In this document: positions 34,001 through 40,604 of the stretch, one piece after another | How positions within the stretch are numbered: the first letter of the stretch is position 1 | How the letters are laid out: each line of letters begins with the position of its first letter | Program-made: the position numbers and the translations under genes | Assembly: GCF_000699445.3 (NCBI RefSeq) | Contig: NC_067198.1 | Location: 36,927,523 to 36,991,522, forward strand | DNA from: Schistosoma haematobium | Lineage: Eukaryota; Platyhelminthes; Trematoda; Strigeidida; Schistosomatidae | Length of the DNA: 64,000 bases | Direction of reading: 5' to 3' | The notes under the pieces: generated by a model | What the model was told of the DNA's origin: nothing | Databases searched by the model: none | What the model saw: only the letters and a program-made list of their open reading frames with translations

Positions 34001-34030
34001 GCAGGCCATACTTCTCAACTGGTTGACCAT
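16432..34030 (-). CDS. RGS7: R7-family regulator of G-protein signalling (RGS6/7-like), 8 exons
   Basis: R7 RGS proteins work with an atypical G-beta (Gbeta5) as GTPase-activating proteins for Gi/o alpha subunits at the membrane of excitable cells; that role is family knowledge. Seen here: a unique N-terminus (residues 1-115), DEP domain (about 117-205), DHEX linker helix region (about 206-300) with the [13 protein letters not shown] motif, a DVHRP-like motif (DLHRPPPGC), a GGL domain (about 335-385), a Ser/Thr/Gly/Asn-rich insert (about 385-505), the NPW-D-YW motif, and an RGS domain (about 541-669) containing ENLRFW and LMKSDSY. The tail is basic. Exons on the minus strand are 34030-33715, 33680-33540, 28071-27734, 25950-25743, 23896-23781, 22748-22349, 20185-19956 and 16818-16432. 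All junctions are GT-AG, and summed lengths (2136 nt) give 711 codons plus stop without a break. Vertebrate R7 proteins are about 450-500 residues; the excess is the N-terminus and the low-complexity insert. The start ATG is the least certain part. Confidence 0.92.
18207..18340 (-). mobile_element. 3' fragment of RTE-B non-autonomous derivative
   Basis: Reverse complement of the last ~130 bases of the 23-kb derivative: GGGCACCCGGG-like block, deletion junction, GTACCAATATT motif and AAATAAACAAATAAA-like tail. It lies in sense orientation to the RGS gene. 5'-truncated. Confidence 0.75.
18539..18866 (+). mobile_element. Solo LTR with 5-bp target duplication
   Basis: 328 bp starting TGTTAGCGGG and ending ATTATAACA. 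The flanks are TAACT at 18534-18538 and TAACT at 18867-18871, a perfect 5-base duplication. A TATAAATA box near 18676 suggests plus orientation. No internal retroviral-type genes adjoin it, so it is best read as the product of LTR-LTR recombination. Confidence 0.75.
19460..19745. repeat. Decayed Sm-alpha-like SINE pieces
   Basis: CATTTCGTCCTGTTTGG near 19469 (minus hammerhead end) and AAGTCCCAAATAAAATGAAAC near 19670 (plus hammerhead middle) are recognisable; the rest is too diverged. Confidence 0.4.
19956..20185 (-). CDS. RGS7: RGS gene exon 7 (first half of RGS domain)
   Basis: Starts after TTTTTTTCAG with VYDPNQEPV, includes [11 protein letters not shown], and then the RGS domain start [19 protein letters not shown] and [14 protein letters not shown]. 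The Asn of ENLRFW is a G-alpha contact in the family. It ends CAA before GTAAGC, phase 0. Confidence 0.95.
20366..20648 (-). repeat. Dispersed repeat, LTR-like start TGTAGTGAAC
   Basis: Minus-oriented relative of 5764-6060, with its TGTAGTGAAC end at 20648. It lies in RGS intron 6. Confidence 0.45.
20890..21110 (-). repeat. Sm-alpha-like SINE (family 2), decayed minus copy
   Basis: The AGTGGTTAGTAGAGGGATTCAGGACACG-type region (20940-20970) and the reverse tRNA-like head (about 21030-21100, with CCACTAGCTTGAGG) match the family. The ribozyme core is decayed. Confidence 0.5.
21335..21428 (+). mobile_element. 3' tail of an RTE-C element
   Basis: Same terminal sequence as 56975-57062 (GTTGTGCTAA, GATGCATATATGTGCCTGGTC, then TGACTGACTGAC). 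Only the last ~90 bases are present. Confidence 0.7.
22349..22748 (-). CDS. RGS7: RGS gene exon 6 (GGL end and low-complexity insert)
   Basis: The first residues ([10 protein letters not shown]) complete the GGL domain, like YTEQYLEYD in vertebrates. The remaining ~120 residues are rich in Ser, Thr, Gly and Asn with no domain, placed where vertebrate proteins go almost directly to the NPW motif. This is probably a disordered spacer. The donor is GGTAGTT, and phase 1 leads to GTC-TAT in exon 7. Confidence 0.87.
23057..23531 (+). mobile_element. RTE-B non-autonomous derivative, 475 bp
   Basis: The left ~395 bases match the 5' untranslated region of the RTE-B copy at 44528-44120. The right ~80 bases match its 3' end (TTGTGTGGCGCATA, GTACCAATAT, AAATACATAAATAAA). 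The whole coding region is missing. A 13-base duplication AAATCTGAAATGC flanks it (23044-23056 and 23532-23544), so it moved as this unit. It lies antisense in RGS intron 5. Open frames inside are untranslated-region artefacts. Confidence 0.88.
23781..23896 (-). CDS. RGS7: RGS gene exon 5 (GGL domain core)
   Basis: Starts after TATATTTTAG and encodes [20 protein letters not shown] followed by AAESLQ, the G-gamma-like helix that binds Gbeta5. Phase 1 in, phase 0 out (CAA before GTATGT). Confidence 0.9.
24651..25205 (+). mobile_element. RTE-B derivative of a second kind, 555 bp
   Basis: About 35 bases of the RTE-B 5' end (GCCCTGGTATGGCCGAGAG) are joined directly to the end of the RT frame (motif [16 protein letters not shown]) and the 3' untranslated region. 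Near-perfect 12-base duplications TCATGTATATAG (24639-24650) and TCATGTATTTAG (25206-25217) flank it. An ATT microsatellite (about 25005-25055) sits in its 3' region. Antisense to the RGS gene. Confidence 0.82.
25005..25055. repeat. (ATT)n microsatellite
   Basis: About 16 ATT units inside the 3' part of the RTE-B derivative. The full RTE-B copy has an imperfect ATT-rich tract in a different place (43990-44065). Confidence 0.95.
25743..25950 (-). CDS. RGS7: RGS gene exon 4 (linker to GGL)
   Basis: Starts after TTTGTGTAG with [15 protein letters not shown], runs through [16 protein letters not shown] and ends SGP plus one base before GTTAGT. The residues match the family segment between DHEX and GGL nearly position for position. 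Confidence 0.95.
25951..26934 (-). other. RGS intron 3, part without recognised elements
   Basis: AT-rich with no exon-like frame. It borders the transposon at 26955 through the distal copy of the duplicated splice donor (26935-26954). Confidence 0.5.
26935..26954 (-). promoter_or_regulatory. Duplicated splice donor (distal copy)
   Basis: Nineteen of 20 bases match 27730-27749, which contains the end of RGS exon 3 and its donor. On the minus strand it reads a 16-base exon-like end followed by GTAG, with the -2 base changed from A to G (CAG to CGG). It is one arm of the target duplication of the transposon at 26955-27729. Confidence 0.8.
26955..27729 (+). mobile_element. RTE-B derivative inserted at the RGS exon 3 donor (with nested copy)
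   Basis: Starts with the family 5' end (GCCCTGGTGTGGCCGA) and ends with the GGTGCCTCCTTG block and AAATAAATAAATAAA tail. It carries the same 5'/3' deletion junction as the 23-kb copy. A second copy (about 27138-27410) sits inside it. The 20-base duplication CTACC(C/T)GTATATAAATGAAC lies at 26935-26954 and 27730-27749, so the insertion point was at the exon 3 splice donor. Antisense to the gene. Confidence 0.85.
27138..27410 (+). mobile_element. Nested RTE-B derivative
   Basis: Starts GTGCCCTGGTATGGCCGAG, follows the RTE-B 5' region closely up to AACAAATGGCGTA, then skips to the 3' terminal TTATTTATGTGTTC and AAATAAATAAATAAAT tail. It interrupts the older copy between its 5' block (ending about 27115) and its remainder (from about 27440), and is closer to the family consensus than its host, as expected of a later insertion. 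Confidence 0.78.
27734..28071 (-). CDS. RGS7: RGS gene exon 3 (DEP and DHEX)
   Basis: Encodes [10 protein letters not shown], the [11 protein letters not shown] and YYRFQTPF segments that finish the DEP domain, and [13 protein letters not shown] through KWEFIYIQ of the DHEX region, which contacts Gbeta5 and R7BP-type anchors in the family. It ends CAG before GTAGTT at 27733. The last 16 exon bases and the donor are repeated at 26935-26954 as part of a transposon target duplication. Confidence 0.95.
28072..28529 (-). other. RGS intron 2, 3' part
   Basis: AT-rich, with a (TA)n run at about 28347-28370 and no recognised feature before the RTE-A left end. Confidence 0.5.
28530..32468 (+). mobile_element. 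Complete RTE-A non-LTR retrotransposon
   Basis: About 3.9 kb with a GC-rich 5' leader (28530-28850), one long protein frame, and a 3' untranslated region ending in TGAC repeats (32452-32468), the short tandem tail typical of RTE elements. It lies in RGS intron 2, antisense to the gene. The left boundary is approximate and I found no target duplication by eye. A 5'-truncated sister lies at 10152-11069. It resembles the SR2-type RTE of schistosomes from general knowledge. Confidence 0.88.
29127..32234 (+). CDS. RTE-A endonuclease / reverse transcriptase polyprotein
   Basis: Apurinic-type endonuclease plus reverse transcriptase that nicks target DNA and copies the element RNA onto it. The frame is open from 28851 to the stop at 32234; no ATG occurs before 29127, so I take that ATG (1035 residues), with the GTG at 28902 or a read-in start as alternatives. 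The endonuclease motifs are intact: FNVRTL near residue 35, SETRIQ, GDFN at 196-199, QIDHIA and SDHALV. The RT motifs are intact: [47 protein letters not shown] and YADD at 756-759. The C-terminal region keeps LRWLGHVLR. There is no stop or frameshift, so the copy could be recent or still active. Confidence 0.9.
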   Translation: MTNPPHVSLSPRTARANDSSTWNAIPGLLKPRSKLHVGAFNVRTLCQIGQQASLARTLESRAIDVCCVSETRIQDPSSVIHLTSPCQNKEPTRFTLRVSGSPDSASRGLAGVGIALSPRAELALLDWIPVDSRLCAVRLNGTVRIRKDRDTRRCLFVVSAYSPTDCSLDDVKDEFYRKLSGLLRKAKRSDVVIVAGDFNAQVGKLSDRERHLGGSYGVVAQRTDNGDRLLQLCSDNRLFLANTNFKHKEKHLLTWRPPNSSQRWTQIDHIAISHRWRGSIEDCRSFCSTCLDSDHALVRARICLRLTGRRKDAARKPLRGLRNDSQAKSIFQEQLGKQLGSHVCDAHPEAAWNDIRKAVETAVISASKVNQKVREQHWISAASIALIDAWKLIPPDSEHNEEQSQLKRKLKRSLRNDREQWWVTKAREMEKAAAVGNSRQLFRLVKETGIRNPTVSETISEKDGHIIHSQSRRLDRWAEHFRDQFNWPSATLRFPTISSQPEWQVNVSPPSLYEVEKAIGNLKRGRAAGPDRFTPEIFKDGGPVLSMRLTEVLGRIWELDVIPSDWSQSLIVPVYKKGQKSSCDNHRGISLTNIVSKILASIILRRLIKAREEQIRENQAGFRPGRGCIDQIFTLRQVLEHRHTFRRPTMVVFLDLKAAFDSVDREVLWQCLSLKGVPKKYINLIKALYSNKPGRVRAYGELSSEFITSSGVRQGCPLSPFLFNFVTDVLLEITLSSSKFTGVELLPGGSLVDLEYADDIVLFGEDADKMQSLLTTLSNNASMFGMRFSPSKCKMLLQDWVTSTPELVIGSEVVECVDRFTYLGSLISHCGLVCDEISARIQKARLAFANLHHLWRRRDIRLSTKGRVYCAAVRPVLIYGSETWPVRVEDIRRLLVFDHRCLRNIARISWDHRVSNTVVRKRVLGKDDKSIDEVVKLHQLRWLGHVLRMPNDRLPRRAMFSGIGVGWKKARGGQIKTWHKSMKSLTSGLSHVGRCRLPGWGPRDDSNRWLETLNDMVQNRLQWRRCIHSLCSPKF
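32469..33539 (-). other. RGS intron 2, 5' part
   Basis: Non-coding AT-rich sequence between the RTE-A tail and exon 2. Nothing recognised. Confidence 0.5.
33540..33680 (-). CDS. RGS7: RGS gene exon 2 (start of DEP domain)
   Basis: Encodes the first DEP helices ([19 protein letters not shown], then [15 protein letters not shown]), closely following vertebrate RGS7. The exon ends in ACC-G before GTCAGT and joins exon 3 within the glycine codon of the TGSDIV motif. Confidence 0.92.
33681..33714 (-). other. 34-nt micro-intron between RGS exons 1 and 2
   Basis: GTATTG at the donor and CCCGCAG at the acceptor enclose only 34 bases. Without splicing the exon 1 frame stops within the next dozen codons; with splicing it continues into the conserved DEP-domain exon. 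Very short introns near the 5' ends of genes are known in schistosomes. Confidence 0.75.
33715..34030 (-). CDS. RGS7: RGS gene exon 1 (N-terminal extension, tentative start)
   Basis: Begins at ATG 34030; an in-frame TGA lies 30 bases upstream. It encodes 105 residues unlike vertebrate R7 N-termini, with several cysteines (one CDFHC cluster) and many Ser and Lys, and no recognisable domain. It ends GAAG followed by GTATTG, and phase 1 fits exon 2 exactly. The sequence just upstream (from about 34085) belongs to a CR1 element, so the promoter and 5' leader are not identifiable. An upstream non-coding exon or a later start is possible. Confidence 0.65.
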
Positions 34031-34084
34031 ACCAGAGGGTGACAGAAAAAAGGAGCGACCTCAAATTTGTTTGAGGAACCCGCA

Positions 34085-37000
34085 GAGGTCATTGTAGATT
34101 CATTCTTCAGTAGTAAAGATAAGAGTTCTATCGACCCATATTATTCCTTGCAGTTCGTAACACTGTAGAGGTCCAATCTCGTTTTGAGTATATTAACAGA
34201 AGGTGCTGGTATTATGTGTTCTGGTAGAGAATTCTGGTAATTCACTACGAAACTTAAGATGTAGACAATTTGGTCTCGGTTTTTGAACTTTCTTCAAATG
34301 TCCTCTCAAATAATCAGTCGCAGACGGAAGAAAAAGATAAGACATATTAATAACAAGTATACGATGAGCCAATATTGGATCACTTTGTATTCTACGGTAA
34401 GATAACGGAAATAAGTTAAAGTGTCTCAGTTTGTCTTCATAAGATAGGCCAGATAGACTTTCTACTGTTTTAGTCCTACATCGCCGGACTCATTCCAATA
34501 TATCCACCCCATATTTGAAACAAGGACTTGCTGCTCGAATTCCATATTCCAAATGCGGATATAATAATCCAAACATTTCGTCATCTAAATACCGAAAGGA
34601 CCTACGAATAGACCATAATACCCTTTAGCCTTTCGTTAGGATTTACTTCTAGTGACCACTTATCCATCCACGCCACCAATGAGCTAAGATCATCCCGTAA
34701 TACTATTCTATATGCCATCCTGTGTATGGTTCTTCAAATCTTTATGTCATCGGCGAGGAATAGAATGGATGATTTTGCTACAGTTGCTAATTCAATTACA
34801 TAAAGCAAAAAGAGAAGAGGACCGAGGATTGTACCTTGGAGAACTCCACCTTTTACATGTACCTACAAGGAGAGAGCTCCATTTACCCTTACCCTTTGAC
34901 TCTTGTCATGGAGAAAGTTTTTTATCCAGTCTATGACTGTATAATGGGTCCCAGAACTTTCCAGTATGAACTTAAGGCCAGAATAAGAGGTTTTACCAAA
35001 GGCTTTACATAGATCCACGAAGACCACACCTACAGCGATATTCTAATCTTTCGCCGCAGCCCAATCTTTTCTTGCAACAAGAAGATTTGTCAAACATGAT
35101 AGGTTTTTTCGAAAACCATGTTGTTCCCTGGATAAAAGATTATGCCTTTCCATACAGCTATCTGAATAATTTTTACATTGGTTTTAAAACTGCACTGGTT
35201 TAACTAACAAGCCGATGGTTACTAACTAAATCTTCACTCCCAGCCTTATACACCGGATTAATTATTTAGTCTTTCCAGTCTCTGGGCAGTCTGAACTGCC
35301 ACAGAGACATACCAAACAGTATAGCTAAAGGTCCAGTAATTACATCTGATATTGCTTTTATAATCCTAGGATGAGTATCATCAGGATCACTGGACTTACC
35401 AGGTTTAAGATGCTGGATTAGCCTTAAAACAGTACCTTTCTCAATGACTACAGGGTCCATCAGCCAGCCGCCGCGATCACAATGAAACGTTAGTGATAGA
35501 AAACACTTCACTGGAACACTCCGTTAAAGCTTCAGCTCTTTCGGTATTTCTTGTCAATATTATCGAATTAGTAGCAAAGGTGATGAAATTCCATCACTTC
35601 TGTGAGTTCTCTTTTTTATATAAGAGAATAACTGTTTTAGACCATTTTTGCAATCCCTAACCAACTGTTTTTCACATGACCATCTAGTCTTGCTTATTAA
35701 TGCTTTACAAGTATTCCTCACCTTACAATAACTGGGTCTGTACTGTCCTAAGCCAGTAGAAACGAACATATTCCAGTGCTTTTTTCTATGCCTAAGAAGT
35801 TTTTGAGTTGTTTAGTTATCCATGGTGGATTGTAATTCGGTCTACGTGGCACCATGTATGGTATGGACGAGCACGTAACTGAACTAAACTTGCTTTCAAA
35901 TATAGACCATGCTTCTTCAACTGATGAGTCAGTATCTACTGCCCAATCTGTCTTAGCAACGCACTCCTGAATGGTTGATATGCTAGCTCTCCATACATTT
36001 TGGGAGAGGCTTGACCTGATCGTATATCAAATCGCTAGCTCTAAATGTGAATGACAAAACAGCGTGTTCACTATTCACTAACGGTGAAAGAATATTTTGG
36101 TTGGCAATATCCCCAGTCTCATGAGTGATTACCAAGTGCAACAGAGACGAACCTTGGTTTGCACCAAAACGTGTGGATTTGGATACATGCTGTACTAATG
36201 CATGCTCCATTACTGTTATCAAGAACCTACTATCAAATGAGTTTATAGATCCTTCCGTGGTCATCTTAGTTCAACTGATATCAGGTACATTAAAGTCTCC
36301 TAGTATCAAGCATCTGATATTTGCACTCCATAGCTGAATATGCTCTGAAATAAAGTCATCAGCTAAGCAGATTGGGCTTAGATGAACATAGAGTATAAAT
36401 GTACAACATCTGATAGTAAGCTCACAGCTATTAACTTCACACGTTCAACTATCATGGGATTCGTAAACAGAGGAGCGGATATTTATAATATTGGCTATGA
36501 ATAAAAGGCCGCCACCTCCATTACTTCATCTGTGTCCATCACTTCCTACGTAGTGGTATCCGGATAATTCTAGAGTAATGTCAAAGTCATGAACTAACCA
36601 AGTTTCCTTCACAGCTACAATGAGTGGCCTTAATTCGTACACCGATGCTCCTAGTTCATGGAATTTATTTCTTAGACTACGACCGTTGGTATATAAAACT
36701 CCTAAGAGGAACGGCTTAACAACACAGGCTTTGATAGCATTCGCTTCCAACAGCTGATCATTTGAAAACCCATTAATCGGAGTTTTCCTCACTGTTTTGC
36801 CGAAGGGTTTCTAGTCCAGCTAGTTCTGTCTTCCCTTTCATTCTACTTTCAAGAGGTATATCAAGTCTTACTCAAATGTCGGTATTGTCGTAGCTGCGGG
36901 CGCTACTTAACAAAAGATCAAGTTGCTCCACCGACACTAGGATTATCTCGAGGGGTCTACATGGTCGGGGTTCAACACTGTCGTCGGTCCTGTTACTCAC

Positions 37001-37095
37001 TCTTACAAATATTTTGACCTGAACTCCTCCAGAGTTATCTGGTAAGATGCTACGGATATCAGTGTTTTGATAATAAAAGAGAGTTCACGGTTTCA
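34085..37095 (-). mobile_element. Decayed CR1/Jockey-type non-LTR retrotransposon
   Basis: Read on the minus strand from 37095 down: a CR1-type N-terminal segment (RPLEIILVSVEQ, about 36950), an endonuclease start (TNGRSLRNKF near 36690, VKETWL near 36605), GDFNVPDIS near 36290, HLKPGKSSDPDD opening the RT (near 35410), LQGTILGPLLFLLYV and an LADD active-site box (about 34840-34750, Tyr of YADD lost), and the C-terminal LSYRR and HRILVINM segment (34430-34350). Stops and frameshifts break it throughout. Its 3' end lies only ~55 bases upstream of the putative RGS start codon, in the same orientation. Confidence 0.82.
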
Positions 37096-37789
37096 GAGAG
37101 GTATGATGGATATCATGTCTCTTTAGGAAAATGAAAGGAAAAATAAATCAGAATAAGAGTGAAGGAGTAGCACATTAAATAGTACCCTTCAGTTTCTAAG
37201 AGGCTATAGTAAACACTGGACACTCTTCTCAAAAGTTAACCGGAATTCGCTATTACTGTAGCATCCTGTAACGAGTCATGCATTTCGCTCATTTCAGTTA
37301 CGAGAACGTTTGCACGGATTTATGTATGAGCACATTAGTGTTATATTTTAAATGAACGCCCCATTGGGTGAAGCTTTTTTAACAAAATAAGTTAATGATT
37401 CATTACAGTGTAGGGTTTTTTAGCGGATAAGTAACACTGAACACCGGTCCCTAGTTCGACCTTTTTAATCCAAAAGTTTCAAATTGGGAGCTTCTATCTG
37501 AACTGGCTAGAGCTTGTCTCCTGTGAAATCAAATAAATTTGGTTCTTCAATGATCACGGTCTATTCGAGTCTGGGGGGAACGACGATGTAGGGAGGATAG
37601 TTAAAGTAGACCTACTGTGCAGTTAGAGTTTTTTAGTATTCACATTTTTCATCAGTTCTTATAATTTGTACAATCTCCATGATTGCCTGTAAAATCTCTG
37701 TATTAAAAAAGTAGCATTTAGCCTTCCATTCCTGTTTTGTGAACATATAGCATGACCAATTGGTTATCACTCACAAATACATTGCTCAA
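37096..37789. other. Unassigned stretch
   Basis: No frame or repeat recognised; may include the 5' leader of the CR1 element. Confidence 0.4.
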
Positions 37790-38060
37790 CATATAGGCCA
37801 TTCTAGTTTCTGAACAGATTAATCTACTCATTTTTCTGAGGCCATATTTTAACCTTGTCACCTATTGGCTTACTAAGTTTGACTGTTTTTATATGATCGT
37901 ATATGTGTTAACTACTTATCCCATTCATTATATGTCTGTAACTTCTTTTTGGTCTGGATATAAATACTGAGTAACGGTAGACTGAATTGAGTTCACTTAC
38001 ATGCCTTCTCAGATTCGTTTCGCTTCTTCCTCTGAGTGTCTCTGTGTTGGGGACGTCAGA
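37790..38060 (+). mobile_element. Diverged LTR fragment
   Basis: Shares with the LTR at 13698-14029 the order CCATTCTA, ACCTTGT, TTTTTATATGA(T/G)CGTATATGT, CTTATCCCATT, ATGTCTGTA, TATAAATA(C/T)TGAGTAACG. The ends are not definable. Confidence 0.5.
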
Positions 38061-38075
38061 TCCCTAAAACTCACT

Positions 38076-38471
38076 TGTGATAGGACCTAATTTTGTAATT
38101 TTATTTGGAAAATTTGAACTTCTTTGTTTTCGCGCCAAAAGCGCTCTTGTCACCTTCATGTCGTATTTCCCACTGGGAAATATCCTAAATGCTATTAGTC
38201 CGTTGCGTCTTTTAGTATTCTATTTGGCAACTCTCCCCAAGGACGGTTCTGTACCATATATATATACTTTTTGAATGGTGTTTGTTGTTATCGCTCGTTC
38301 CTGGCTGTTTACAGAATATGCTTCCCCATTCCAAGCTTGGACTTCTTCCTCTAGTTAGCGGGGCTGGGACGCATCAATAGCTAGCTTATTGGTCTTTGGT
38401 CACCGAGTCTTTGTTCTCGTTCGCAGATTGAGTGAACTCGTGATAGCTTCAACCCTGGCACTCTGATTATT
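38076..38471 (+). mobile_element. Possible second LTR-like segment
   Basis: Begins TGTGATAGGACC and ends near TTTGTCCCGATCA, imperfect inverted ends, with a TATATATA box at about 38260. No target duplication seen; tentative. Confidence 0.3.
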
Positions 38472-40229
38472 TGTCCCGATCAAAAATTGTAAGAAATATA
38501 CCTATTCAAAAGTTATCTGAATCCGTAATTCACTAACTCCATTCAAGTCGATAAAAGAATCGAGGATAGTCGACATGTATATTTCGATGACAATCAGCAT
38601 ACTGTCCAACTTGAGTCAGATACAGGGTCACTAAATTTACTTTTTAGCTTAGGTCAGAGTTACTTCGCGGTTAATGTGGATTACCATTTCACGCATCTAG
38701 GATTGCTTACAAGACGCGTGTAGCGGAATGACTTGTGAAAGTTGCTACTGTTGACGACTGAAAAGGAAAGATCCTGAAGGTCAAATAAACTTCAGTCCTG
38801 TAGAAAAGCAACAGAAAGCAATCAGGAACCGGCATGATTTGTAACACACTTTACTGGATATAAATAAATGACTGAAGACCGGGTGTGCGTATTGCATAAA
38901 CATTTTATGGTTTCACTCAATCAGCATTTATTCTACCCAGTGCCTTGTTTCGCACAGATACTGTGACTGCGTTCATTACAGCATGTCTACAACCACAACA
39001 AGTAGACAGAAGAAATATGTCAAAGTTTTGCCGCCCGATCAATCTTAATAAATCATTCTGTTGATTTATGTACTTGTGTATTTCAGCGTTAAGCAACTAC
39101 CACCGGCTACTCTGACGCAGTCAACAGGTACTATTCAATTCGTTGTTTCCACCTTAAACCATCTGAGGCAAAAAGTGACCCCAACACTAAGCTTTCATCT
39201 GACTTATCAAGGTAAATATGACCCGTAATGTCATAAACAACATATTTACCAAAAATTGAAAACGTTGTGAGTAACGTGAGTCTTCTGAAATCCTGGAAAT
39301 ATTTGAAATAATCAATCATAGTGTGCTACGTACCACCGATACGGACAGATATAAGTAGTATTTATTAAAAGGTGGATGTAGAATGCCTACTAGTAGATCG
39401 TTGAGAAGTCTGAATTAGAAGGACCAGGTAGAGAATAGATGGTAGTTGTAATAACAACAGAAATGGGAGAATCATGAAGCATTCCAAGGACAACTGGATA
39501 AAGATATGCGAGTAATGTATTTAAAGTACGGTTTTTATATCTTATGAAGGCACTCTATGGTTTTGCACTTGTCAATAAATTAGTGTTCCCCACCTTAATT
39601 CTCGTTCACCACAATAGAATAGTATAATTAGAAGTGAAGAACCTGCGAGTTATTGAGTGTCTAATTAAGTACCTATAAGGATGCCGTGAGTGAAGACTGC
39701 TCTACATTACCAGACAGCCTCAAGATACCAAATGTAGTAGCCCAGGGTTCGAACAATTCTATTTCTTAACATTCATTGGTCCTTGACATGCATTTTTGAT
39801 TCCCAAACTCTTTTGTCTTCAAAATTCAAATTTACGGACAAAATGCAACGAAAATAGAACTATGATAATTAGAAGTATTCGAAATGCTGTATTAACTAGG
39901 AACTCCCGAAACTGCGATTCAAGCCAAGTGAAAGTAGGTGGGCACAAACAAACGTATTGCATTTAAAATTTGAAATCAATCAAACCCTGTCAAAGATCTT
40001 CATAATGTGACGTGGCGGGGATATAAGATGCAGCGACATCCGCTAGCAATTTATCCATTCGAACTAAATTGGTCAAAATCTACTTCAGTTGCTTTTAGGC
40101 TTTTATTTAGACGAATTAATGGTCGCCACAGGTTTCTAAATATGAATACAAGTTGGACTGAAGTCTTAGGGGTTCCAGATTCAGATGGTTAATTCATATA
40201 GCATTTCTTTACAAAACGCCGATATTTTT
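38472..40229. other. Unassigned stretch with one dispersed-repeat piece
   Basis: A minus-oriented piece at about 39550-39613 matches the start of the TG(T/G)(A/G)GTGAAC repeat. Otherwise no gene or element recognised. Confidence 0.4.
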
Positions 40230-40604
40230 TCTCCTCAATAAACTAACGAGACCTGTTCTAGGTCCTTCACTCCTTATACTGTATATAAATGAACTCCCAA
40301 GTATAGTTGGGTCCCTGATGCTACCTTACGCTGATGATGTAAAAATTTGGCGAGAAATAACAGGCGACGTGGATGAATGTTCACTTCAGACAGACTTAAA
40401 TGTTCTGGTTAGGTGGTCTAAAAACTGACTGTTGCTTATCAATGCAACCAAGTGTGTCTACATGCACGCTGAGGGTACTAAGATCATGATCTAAAAATTA
40501 CGGCTTAGTGCCGCGCGGTCACAGCTAAGAGGCTTACAACCCCATGGGCTTTAAGATGAACAAGTACCAAGATGAATACTAATATGTCCACTACAGTACA
40601 TACA
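40230..40604 (+). mobile_element. CR1-type RT fragment, left part
   Basis: Encodes the RT palm segment VLGPSLLILYINELP, then PYADDVKIW (YADD box intact) and LLINATKC, with a stop before the last motif. It is cut at 40604 by the RTE-B insertion and probably continues at 44541. Confidence 0.72.
40593..40604. repeat. Target-site duplication of RTE-B, left arm
   Basis: ACAGTACATACA, identical to 44529-44540. Confidence 0.85.
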
